From contig JAHBVI010000013.1 of assembly GCA_019637635.1 (NCBI GenBank), positions 1 to 64,000 on the forward strand: a DNA stretch of 64,000 bases, read 5' to 3'. Origin of the DNA: Anaerolineae bacterium (GTDB lineage: Bacteria > Chloroflexota > Anaerolineae > Promineifilales > Promineifilaceae). Both the position numbers and the translations under genes were made by a program. A model generated the notes under the pieces. It saw nothing but the letters and a program-made list of their open reading frames with translations, made no database searches and was not told the origin of the DNA. Positions 26,629 to 33,643 of this stretch are shown one piece after another (the first letter of the stretch is position 1; every line of letters begins with the position of its first letter).

Positions 26629-26877
26629 ATGGACTACGGAATGATTGGCAAAATTGAGAAGGCAAAGTTTTATGCAGCCGAACCGGAACGGTTCCATTTT
26701 GATTCGTTCTCGGTGCGTCTGGAAGGAGATAACGGTCAGGAACACCGCGTCACTTACGATGCGGGCAAGTGGGATTGTGATTGCAGTTTCTTCCACACAC
26801 GCGGTTTTTGCAGCCACACCATGGCGTTGGAAAGAGTGCTGGGACAGATGCTTTCCACTCCGGTATGGGCTACCTGA
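26629..26877 (+). CDS. SWIM zinc-finger protein
   Basis: 82 residues. The C-terminal half has the CxCx(n)CxH pattern of a SWIM finger in WDCDCSFFHTRGFCSHTMA, which binds zinc and usually mediates DNA or protein contacts. The N-terminal half is a beta-rich stretch (FDSFSVRLEGDNGQEHRVTY). Stand-alone short SWIM proteins of unknown partner are common. It lies behind a terminator-bearing leader and is followed by its own terminator, so it is an independent unit. The gene itself has no ACGGCCGT. Confidence 0.85.
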   Translation: MDYGMIGKIEKAKFYAAEPERFHFDSFSVRLEGDNGQEHRVTYDAGKWDCDCSFFHTRGFCSHTMALERVLGQMLSTPVWAT

Positions 26878-26915
26878 TCTGGCTTTCCGGACAGCAAAAA
26901 ATTGAATGAAACCAC

Positions 26916-26946
26916 AAGCCCGGCCAGATGGCCGGGCTTTTTATTT
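26916..26946 (+). terminator. Terminator after the SWIM gene
   Basis: Perfect 10-bp stem AAGCCCGGCC and GGCCGGGCTT, AGAT loop, TTTTATTT tail. Confidence 0.93.
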
Positions 26947-27013
26947 ACTTGAAAATCCTTCCCGCCGGGCGTACCATTCAGGAAGCATTATTGGTGGTTT
27001 AAGGAGACAACAC

Positions 27014-27065
27014 GGGCAGCAGCCCACCCACATAAATGAAAACCGAAGGACAAGTTGCCAACTTG
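27014..27065. repeat. GGGCAGCAGCCCAC element plus CAAGTTGCCAACTTG palindrome
   Basis: A 32-bp stretch (27014-27045) is nearly identical to 28337-28367, and the short palindrome CAAGTTG-C-CAACTTG follows at 27051-27065. Both lie in the leader of the aminotransferase gene. Confidence 0.75.
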
Positions 27066-27095
27066 CCCTATATTCCCAAAGGAGTTAACCAGAAC

Positions 27096-28241
27096 ATGTT
27101 CTCAATTAACGAAACCCATCGCTTTTTTGCCCCCCAACTGGATGTGCCACCGCGCCTGCTGCTTGGCCCCGGCCCTTCCAATGCCCACCCCCGCGTTTTG
27201 CAGGCCATTGCCATGCCCCAAATAGGCCATCTGGACCCGGCTTTCATCCAGGTGATGAACGATATTCAGGAGATGCTGCGCTACGCCTGGCAGACGGATA
27301 ACCCCTTCACCTTACCCGTCAGCGGCACCGGCAGCGCGGCCATGGAAGCGGCCATCGCCAACCTGGTGGAGCCGGGTGATGTTGTTCTCATCGGCGTCAT
27401 CGGCTACTTTGGCGAGCGGTTGGTGGAGATGGCCTCGCGTTATGGTGCGGATGTGCGTCGCATAGATAAATCCTGGGGCGAAGTTTTTACGCTGGAGGAA
27501 ATCCGGCAAGGCGTGGAAACGCATCGCCCGGCGCTGCTGGCGCTGGTTCATGCGGAAACGTCTACCGGCGCCTTGCAGCCGATGGATGGCGTGGGCGACC
27601 TGTGCCGCGCCCACGACTGCCTGCTGCTGATTGATACCGTCACCAGCCTGGGCACCACGCCCATCTTTTTGGATGCGTGGGGTGTGGATGCCGCCTATTC
27701 CTGTTCGCAAAAGGGGCTAAGCTGCCCACCCGGTGCCTCCCCGTTTACATTGGGAGAACGGGCGCTGGCAAAACTGCACGGCCGTCGCACCAAAGTCGCT
27801 AACTGGTATCTGGATATGTCCATTCTCAGCCAGTATTGGGACGGCAAAACGCGCAGCTACCACCATACCGCCCCCATCAACTCCATGTACGCCGCGCGCG
27901 AGGGGCTGCGGCTGGTGGTGGAAGAAGGGCTGGCCGCCCGGTGGGCGCGTCACCAGGCTAACGTCGAGCGGCTATGGGAGGGGTTGACGGAATTAGACCT
28001 GGCCTGCCACGTCAACGACCCGGCCCACCGCATTCCGGCATTGACCACCGTTCGCGTACCGGCGGAAATAGATGCACGGGACACGGCCGTGCGCCTGCTT
28101 AACAACTACAACATTGAAATTGCCGGCGGTTTTGGCCCGTTGGCGGGCAAAGTATGGCGCATCGGCCTCATGGGCCACAACAGCCGCCCCGAAAACGTCA
28201 CCCTGCTCCTCGCCGCCCTAAAAGAAATTTTGGGCCGGTAA
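27096..28241 (+). CDS. Alanine-glyoxylate/serine-pyruvate aminotransferase-like enzyme
   Basis: 381 residues of class V PLP aminotransferase. LLLGPGPSNAHPRVLQA at the N-terminus, SGTGSAAMEAAIANL for the cofactor phosphate, LLIDTVTSLGTTP with the Asp on the pyridine nitrogen, and the Schiff-base Lys in YSCSQKGLSCPPG match the AGT/SPT subgroup. It likely transfers an amino group from alanine or serine to glyoxylate or pyruvate. ATG 27096 has AAAGGAG upstream; frames extending to 27036 translate a repeat. Confidence 0.92.
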   Translation: MFSINETHRFFAPQLDVPPRLLLGPGPSNAHPRVLQAIAMPQIGHLDPAFIQVMNDIQEMLRYAWQTDNPFTLPVSGTGSAAMEAAIANLVEPGDVVLIGVIGYFGERLVEMASRYGADVRRIDKSWGEVFTLEEIRQGVETHRPALLALVHAETSTGALQPMDGVGDLCRAHDCLLLIDTVTSLGTTPIFLDAWGVDAAYSCSQKGLSCPPGASPFTLGERALAKLHGRRTKVANWYLDMSILSQYWDGKTRSYHHTAPINSMYAAREGLRLVVEEGLAARWARHQANVERLWEGLTELDLACHVNDPAHRIPALTTVRVPAEIDARDTAVRLLNNYNIEIAGGFGPLAGKVWRIGLMGHNSRPENVTLLLAALKEILGR

Positions 28242-28336
28242 ATAGCCGATCACACCCTTTTTGCACCTTTTTGGCGCTGTTGGCGGCTGTTTCACTCTTT
28301 TACCATTCAGGCTGGCGTAATTGCAGAAAACTTCAT

Positions 28337-28367
28337 GGGCAGCAGCCCACACAACAAATGAAAATCG
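28337..28367. repeat. GGGCAGCAGCCCAC element, second copy
   Basis: Near-copy of 27014-27045 (GGGCAGCAGCCCACACAACA, then AATGAAAATCG), directly followed by the TAGTAGGC inverted repeat. Confidence 0.75.
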
Positions 28368-28370
28368 TTC

Positions 28371-28417
28371 GTAGTAGGCACTTTAGTGCCGTCATAAGGC
28401 GATAAAGTACCTGCTAG
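28371..28417. repeat. TAGTAGGC inverted repeat, imperfect copy
   Basis: GTAGTAGGCACTTTAGTGCC, a 7-nt turn, then GGCGATAAAGTACCTGCTAG. The perfect relative is at 60849-60895. Confidence 0.8.
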
Positions 28418-28445
28418 AAACATTTTCGCAAAGGAGGGAAACGAA

Positions 28446-28775
28446 ATGAGACAAAATAATGCAGGTTGTTTGACGGGCGTGATTGCCAGTTTTTCGCGGC
28501 TGTTACTGCTCATGTTCTGGCTGGCGCGCCCGGTGACGATGGACGCCATGTTCAGCACGTTCCTGGTGCCTTGCCTGGGCTTCTTCTTTTTGCCGCTGAC
28601 CACGCTGATGTACGTCTTGCTACAATCATCGGCCGTAGGCGGTTTGCAAGGGCTGGATTATTTGTGGCTGGTATTGGCGGCGGTGATGGATCTCGCCAGC
28701 CTGGGCAGCGCCGGTTACACCAATCGAGATCGTCTCCCGGCTAACTTCCCCGGCTCAACCCCTCAAGGTGGCTAA
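28446..28775 (+). CDS. Small membrane protein, unknown
   Basis: 109 residues with three likely transmembrane helices (VIASFSRLLLLMFWLARPV, FLVPCLGFFFLPLTTLMYVLL and LDYLWLVLAAVMDLASLG). No named family recognised. AAAGGAGG lies upstream of the ATG. It is followed after 94 bp by an HdeD-like membrane gene on the same strand and may share a transcript. No ACGGCCGT here. Confidence 0.75.
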   Translation: MRQNNAGCLTGVIASFSRLLLLMFWLARPVTMDAMFSTFLVPCLGFFFLPLTTLMYVLLQSSAVGGLQGLDYLWLVLAAVMDLASLGSAGYTNRDRLPANFPGSTPQGG

Positions 28776-28869
28776 CCATCATCCTCACTTTGAAACCATC
28801 AGCCCTGATCCGGGGTTGTATTCGACAAGATCAGTTTTATTTACCTACAAGTTTAAGGAGGAAATTCAC

Positions 28870-29418
28870 ATGTCGGCAACAGCAATGGAAACAAAAACAC
28901 GTCCCTGGGGATTGTTACTGATCCAGGGCATCGTCTTACTGGTTATTGGCGCGGTCTTTCTCTGGGCGCCGGCCAAGACCAGGGCAGATGCCTGGATGTT
29001 ACTGGTGACGCTGTTAGGCATTTACTGGATAATTGGCGGTATTCTCGATCTGGTGCATATGTTCCAGGATCATACAGCCTGGGCCTGGAAATTATTCATG
29101 GGGGTGATCAGCATCCTGGCCGGTGGTTATATCCTGATGTATCCGATTGCCTCGGCGCTGGCGCTGCCCAAGATATTTGTTTTGGTATTGGGCATCTGGG
29201 GCGTCATTCAGGGCTCCGTCGCCCTGATCATGGCCTTCCGCAGTGGTAGTTGGGCCATGGGCATCCTGGGCGTCATTGCCCTGCTCTTTGGCTTCATCTT
29301 GATCGGGGATTATTCACTACCGGGTATGGGTCTCACCTTTATCTGGGTAGCCGCGCTGTGGGCGTTCATTGGCGGTATTATTATGATCGTGCAAGCCTTC
29401 CGGCAGCGTTCGGCTTAA
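28870..29418 (+). CDS. HdeD/DUF308 family membrane protein
   Basis: 182 residues with six transmembrane helices in paired repeats, matching the HdeD/DUF308 family (linked to acid or general stress in enterics; mechanism unknown). ATG 28870 is chosen because AAGGAGG lies just upstream; a frame from 28768 would add a non-hydrophobic extension. It probably forms a unit with the small membrane gene at 28446. Confidence 0.85.
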   Translation: MSATAMETKTRPWGLLLIQGIVLLVIGAVFLWAPAKTRADAWMLLVTLLGIYWIIGGILDLVHMFQDHTAWAWKLFMGVISILAGGYILMYPIASALALPKIFVLVLGIWGVIQGSVALIMAFRSGSWAMGILGVIALLFGFILIGDYSLPGMGLTFIWVAALWAFIGGIIMIVQAFRQRSA

Positions 29419-29434
29419 GACGGCCTCTCCTGTG

Positions 29435-29473
29435 GCTGGCCTGCCTGGGGATTAACCGGACAGGCCAGCTTTC
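29435..29473 (+). terminator. Hairpin after the HdeD gene
   Basis: GCTGGCCTG (29435-29443) pairs with CAGGCCAGC (29461-29469), followed by TTTCC. It lies between convergent genes. Confidence 0.55.
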
Positions 29474-29478
29474 CTGTA

Positions 29479-30180
29479 TCACACTGACCGTGTGATCCCC
29501 CCATCCACCCGTATGTTTTGCCCGGTGATATACCCGGCGGCGTCTGATAACAAAAAGGCGGCGGTTTGGGCAATTTCAGTCACCGTGCCAGAACGTTGCA
29601 GGGGGATTTTTTGTCGGGTCTCTTCGCCAATGGGGTAGCTCTCAATGTAACCGGGCAGCACATTGTTCATACGGATGCCATCGGCGGCGTAGCGGTCGGC
29701 ATACAGCTTGGCAAAGCTGCCCAGGGCGGCCCGCAGTGAAGAGGAAACGGGGAAGGCCAGCGATGGCTCAAAAGCGGCGAAGGTGGAGATGTTGACAATG
29801 GCTCCGCCGCCCTGCTGCTGCATGATCGGCGTCACCAGCCGGGCCATGCGCACCACATTGAGCAGCAGCATGTCCAGCCCGATATGCCACGACTCGTCGC
29901 TTATGTCAAGCAGATCGCCTTTGGGTGGGTGTCCGGTGTTGTTGATGAGGGCGTCTACACGGCCGTACCGCCCCACCGTCTCCTTTACCAACCGCTCTAA
30001 ATCGGCCGGTTCCGTTACCGACCCGGCCATGCCCCAGCCGCCCAACTCCTGCGCCAGCGCCGCCGCACTGCCCGAAGGCGACATGAGCGCCACCGTGTAT
30101 CCCTGTGCCGCCAATTCTCGCGCACACGCCGCCCCCATGCCGCGCCCGGCGGCGGTGATAATAGCTACTTTTTGAGTCAT
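29479..30180 (-). CDS. Divergent short-chain dehydrogenase/reductase lacking the YxxxK pair
   Basis: 233 residues with a Rossmann fold: TAAGRGMG at the cofactor site, NNTG in place of NNAG, and a C-terminal LLSDAAGYITGQNIRVDGG typical of FabG-like SDRs. Where active members have YxxxK this protein has FPVSSSLRAALGSFAKLYAD, so both Tyr and Lys are absent. NAD(P)-dependent catalysis by the usual mechanism is therefore doubtful. ATG 30180 follows AGGAG; the frame is open to 30231. It is preceded on the same strand by a GNAT gene, 26 bp away. Confidence 0.85.
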   Translation of the reverse strand: MTQKVAIITAAGRGMGAACARELAAQGYTVALMSPSGSAAALAQELGGWGMAGSVTEPADLERLVKETVGRYGRVDALINNTGHPPKGDLLDISDESWHIGLDMLLLNVVRMARLVTPIMQQQGGGAIVNISTFAAFEPSLAFPVSSSLRAALGSFAKLYADRYAADGIRMNNVLPGYIESYPIGEETRQKIPLQRSGTVTEIAQTAAFLLSDAAGYITGQNIRVDGGITRSV

Positions 30181-30206
30181 CAAATCTCCTAAATAATGAA
30201 CAACGG

Positions 30207-31088
30207 CTATGTGATATGCTTCGAGAACCACAGTTTTTCAGATGTGCATACAAAGCCTGACTTCTCCGCTAATTTCTGCATGGCTACATTGTCACTGCTT
30301 GTACCGAGTTCTACCCTGATTGCGCCTGCATTTTGGAGCATCAGTAGCCCGGCAGAGATAACTGCTTTTGCCAGGCCCAAACCTTGATAATGAGGGTGAA
30401 CGCCAATGGGGTCGGTATATCCCACTTTTTTATCCAGGTCATCAAACCCGCAAACACAAAAGGCCGCCAATTTGCCATTGGGTGCAACCACGACCAGATC
30501 CATTGCCGACAGGTAGTGTGGCGTGTGCATCATCGCCAGGCGTTGCGCAACGGTCATATTATCTGTGCCAAAGGCAGCCTGGTGCAAGGATACAAGGCTT
30601 TGTACTTCATCGTCGCCTTGCACACACCGGATCGAAAAGCCATCAGGCAGTGGGTAGGTGATAATCGGTAAATCAAGTGGGTGTAAATAGCGTCGTGTGC
30701 GCGTTGGCTGCTGCACAAACCCATGTCTTTCCAGCAGGTGAATGCGCCGGGCATCTTCTGTGCGGCATGAGCAATCCAGCGTGTTCGCCTCACCGGTTTC
30801 CTGGTTGCGTTTGTCAATGCAGGCGCTTCCCCATGCAATGATCTGCCGTTCCAATTCACGTAAACAGGGATAATTGGCATCGGTTTCAAACCAGAGATTG
30901 TAATAATCGTCCACATAGGCAAAACCAACCATTTTGTGTGCATCTGTGAAGATGCGCACAGTGACTTTGACTGTGGGCAGCAACATCTGTTCGTCGAAGT
31001 CAGCCAGGGTGCAGTGAGGCGCGAGGCGGGTTATGAACTCCCGTATTGCCTGAATATCATTCTCGCTGTGCAGCATTGAACTTTGCAT
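30207..31088 (-). CDS. GNAT-family N-acetyltransferase
   Basis: 293 residues with two GNAT-like halves. The C-terminal half carries VGYTDPIGVHPHYQGLGLAK, the acetyl-CoA pyrophosphate-binding loop, and ends with LGTSSDNVAMQKLAEKSGF. The N-terminal half is degenerate. Substrate unknown. No ACGGCCGT and a lower GC content than its neighbours. An internal Met at 31076 is an alternative start. Confidence 0.85.
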   Translation of the reverse strand: MQSSMLHSENDIQAIREFITRLAPHCTLADFDEQMLLPTVKVTVRIFTDAHKMVGFAYVDDYYNLWFETDANYPCLRELERQIIAWGSACIDKRNQETGEANTLDCSCRTEDARRIHLLERHGFVQQPTRTRRYLHPLDLPIITYPLPDGFSIRCVQGDDEVQSLVSLHQAAFGTDNMTVAQRLAMMHTPHYLSAMDLVVVAPNGKLAAFCVCGFDDLDKKVGYTDPIGVHPHYQGLGLAKAVISAGLLMLQNAGAIRVELGTSSDNVAMQKLAEKSGFVCTSEKLWFSKHIT

Positions 31089-31117
31089 ACCAGATACTTC
31101 TATACCTTATTTGGCGT

Positions 31118-32344
31118 TTAAGATTGACGCTGCCATAACCCCACCACATCCACATGAAACGTCTGTGGCCGCGTGTCAATGGGTTGGATTTCTACCAGAT
31201 TGTAGCCATCGCGGATAAAGGCACGGCCGTCCCGCGCCAACGTGGCTATATCTGCACTGACGTAGACGATGCGAGACGGCCGTAAACCCGCCACCACCTT
31301 TGCCGCTTCCCGCGACAGCCCTTCTTTGGGCGGGTGCAAGACCAGCACGTCTGGTTTTATGTCTAGTTCCGGCAGCACTTCTTCTACCGTGCCTTCATAC
31401 AGAGAAACGTGATCGGCGTCCAGGTTCACGGCCGTGTCCGCCACCGCATCCGGGTTCATCTCAATCGCAACCAATTCCGCCGCGCCTTCGGCCAGAAAGG
31501 CCGTCAAGATGCCCACGCCGCTGTACAGTTCCAACACCTGTTCCACGCCCGTTAGCCGGGCATAGCGCCGCACCGTGTCTACCACCAGTTCCATACCGGC
31601 GGCGCTGGGCGGCAGGTAACAACCCGCCGAGATGCGAAAATCGCGCCCTTGAATTGTTTGCATGGTGAAGTTGTCGCCGATCAGGTTCACGGCCGTGTCA
31701 TCCGGCAGCACAATCACCACCGACAGCGGAAAGTCGGCTTCCAACTCTGGCGGCTCCACGCCATCCACCTCAACCGCCGCCAACAGCGCCTCATCATCCC
31801 CCACCCGCAGCGTCAACTTACGTAGTCCCGGCAGGTCCAGGTCAACGTCGTGCAGCAAATCCACCAGTTCCAGGCGAGAAATGGGGCAGCTTTCAATGGG
31901 AATGATCCGTTTTTCGGCCGGCGACCAGAAACCCAGGCCGCCGCCTGCCACCGGACTGAGGTTCATCTCCATGCTATACCCCCACGGCTGCGGATGCGGC
32001 AGCGTGGGTCTGACCGGGGCATCTTTCATGTTGCCGATGCGCCACATCTGGTCAATCACCACCGCATGCTTAGCCTGCAATTGCGCCGTATAGGCCATGT
32101 GCTGGAAATGGCAGCCGCCGCAGACGCCAAAATGGGGGCAGCGCGGCGTCGCCCGCTCCGGCGATGCTTTCAACACCTGCTGCAAATGGGCATAGGCCAC
32201 CTTATTTTTTTCGGTGTGGATGGCCACTTTCACCTTTTCGCCGGGAATGGCGTAGGGCACAAACACCGTGCGCCCCCGGCTGGCTCGCCCTACGGCATAG
32301 CCGCCATTGGCAAATTCTGTCACATCCAGCGTGATACTCTCCAT
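31118..32344 (-). CDS. TrmA/RlmD-like RNA methyltransferase lacking the catalytic Cys
   Basis: 408 residues. A TRAM domain (GRASRGRTVFVPYAIPGEKV) is followed by the [4Fe-4S] ligands CPHFGVCGGC plus a later Cys in PIESCP, then a SAM-binding domain with LELYSGVGILTAF. In TrmA/RlmC/RlmD the nucleophile lies in VSCNP and the substrate Gln in FFQ. Here the sites read YVSADIATLARD and AGCYLPP, and DPPR is HPPK. The fold and cluster are kept but the m5U chemistry should not work. ATG 32344 has GGAG upstream. Confidence 0.85.
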   Translation of the reverse strand: MESITLDVTEFANGGYAVGRASRGRTVFVPYAIPGEKVKVAIHTEKNKVAYAHLQQVLKASPERATPRCPHFGVCGGCHFQHMAYTAQLQAKHAVVIDQMWRIGNMKDAPVRPTLPHPQPWGYSMEMNLSPVAGGGLGFWSPAEKRIIPIESCPISRLELVDLLHDVDLDLPGLRKLTLRVGDDEALLAAVEVDGVEPPELEADFPLSVVIVLPDDTAVNLIGDNFTMQTIQGRDFRISAGCYLPPSAAGMELVVDTVRRYARLTGVEQVLELYSGVGILTAFLAEGAAELVAIEMNPDAVADTAVNLDADHVSLYEGTVEEVLPELDIKPDVLVLHPPKEGLSREAAKVVAGLRPSRIVYVSADIATLARDGRAFIRDGYNLVEIQPIDTRPQTFHVDVVGLWQRQS

Positions 32345-32360
32345 CAAATCTCCAAAGACC

Positions 32361-32405
32361 TTAACGCAAAGGCGCAAAGATACGAAAGCGGCAAAGACCG
32401 GGAGG
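32361..32405. repeat. AACGCAAAGGCGCAAAG-type repeat
   Basis: Member of the dispersed CACAGAGGCGCAGAG/ACGCAAAGG family, between the methyltransferase and CPBP genes. Confidence 0.5.
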
Positions 32406-32422
32406 AGGCGACCCTCACCTCA

Positions 32423-33061
32423 TCACCAAATGCGCCCCGTCGCCACCAGCATGGTGAAGGCGGCAATGAACCAGTGGATGAAAAAGGGGTAGACGAACGA
32501 TTGGGTTTGCCAGGCGATGAAACCAAAACCGACGCCGCCAAAGAGGGTGGTGAACGTTTCCATTTGCGGTTTGCCCAGGTGCATAAAGGCAAAAGGGATG
32601 GCTTGCAGCCAGATAGCGGCGCCCGGCCCAAAGGCGCGGGCAAAGGCAAACAGCATAAACCCCCGCCAGACAAATTCCCAGCCAAACAGGTCTACGCCGG
32701 TGTAATAAATGATGGGCAGCACCCCTTTGGGGGCGCGTAGCTGGTAATAGGCCACCATGCTCGGCTGCCGGGCCACGACAATCAGAATGACGGCCATGAC
32801 CAGGCAGACGCCGGCCGTCCAGGCCAGCCCCAGCCGCCAGTTGCCCCACCGAAAGCCGTAATCGCTCATTGGCTCCCGAAACAGCAGGGTAATGGTCAGC
32901 GCCGGAATGATGAAGTACCAGATCACCCGGTCATATGCTTTGACGTTGGTAATCTTGTGGCCATACCAGTCCAACATAGGGATGATGGTGCAAATGATGA
33001 TGACCAGCACAATGTGCCAGTCAAAGGTGATGCCGCCAATGGTCACGGTGTGTTTCCTCAT
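32423..33061 (-). CDS. CPBP-family intramembrane metalloprotease-like protein
   Basis: 212 residues with six or seven TM helices. The conserved CPBP motifs are present in slightly altered form: WEFVWRGF (the EExxxR motif reduced to E-F-x-x-R), FAFMHLGKP (FxxxH) and FFIHWFIA. Members are Rce1-like glutamic/metallo endopeptidases, often in bacteriocin self-immunity or membrane-protein processing. It precedes the methyltransferase gene on the same strand with a small gap holding repeat DNA. Confidence 0.85.
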   Translation of the reverse strand: MRKHTVTIGGITFDWHIVLVIIICTIIPMLDWYGHKITNVKAYDRVIWYFIIPALTITLLFREPMSDYGFRWGNWRLGLAWTAGVCLVMAVILIVVARQPSMVAYYQLRAPKGVLPIIYYTGVDLFGWEFVWRGFMLFAFARAFGPGAAIWLQAIPFAFMHLGKPQMETFTTLFGGVGFGFIAWQTQSFVYPFFIHWFIAAFTMLVATGRIW

Positions 33062-33070
33062 ATGCCTGGA

Positions 33071-33132
33071 AGAGATTGGAGATTAGAGATTGGAGATTGA
33101 CTGAATCTCTCATCTCCAATCTCCAATCTCCC
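33071..33132. repeat. GATTGGA heptad hairpin
   Basis: GAGATTGGAGATT-type units followed by AATCTCC units, perfectly placed between the cupin stop and the CPBP start. A candidate transcription-ending hairpin. Confidence 0.9.
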
Positions 33133-33453
33133 TTAAGGGGCGGGCGCAATACCCACCAGCAGGGTCAAACGGCCGTCGCCTACATTCTCGACCCCATGCG
33201 CCAATCCGGCCGGACACCAGACCAGTTCCCCGGCAGCAGCTTCTACGTGTGAGTCGCCCAGCTGGAAACGGCCGTGTCCCGCCGCCACGAAATAAAATTT
33301 ATCCTGGTCATCATGGGTGTGGGCGCTTTGCACCTGGCCCGGTTCCAGGCAGTTCAGCCCCACCATCAGGGCATCACCGCGAAAAAGCGTCGTCTTGTAA
33401 AACTTCGCCGGGTTCACCCCTTCATGGTCAGCAATCTTCTTCACATAGGACAT
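33133..33453 (-). CDS. Small cupin-domain protein
   Basis: 106 residues forming one cupin barrel. Motif 1 is QSAHTHDDQDKFYFVAAGHG with two His and a Glu-to-Asp change, and motif 2 is GELVWCPAGLAHGVEN. It probably binds a metal; the ligand or reaction is unknown. ATG 33453 has AAGGTG 6-7 nt upstream and is preferred over the TTG at 33468. A possible -10 (TATAAT, minus strand 33618-33613) lies upstream. Confidence 0.85.
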   Translation of the reverse strand: MSYVKKIADHEGVNPAKFYKTTLFRGDALMVGLNCLEPGQVQSAHTHDDQDKFYFVAAGHGRFQLGDSHVEAAAGELVWCPAGLAHGVENVGDGRLTLLVGIAPAP

Positions 33454-33643
33454 CGTTTTCACCTTCAATGATATGGTTCACTTTCTCTGGAAACGGGGCT
33501 TTACATTTCTCTGATGGCGGACGGCTGACCGTAGAGCGCCTGTGGCAGGCAAATTGCCGTCCGTGGTCGGCCGTCGGCGGTCGAATTTGGAAAGATCGTT
33601 CGCACCATGCCGATTATACAAAAAGCACCCCACAATTACCCAA

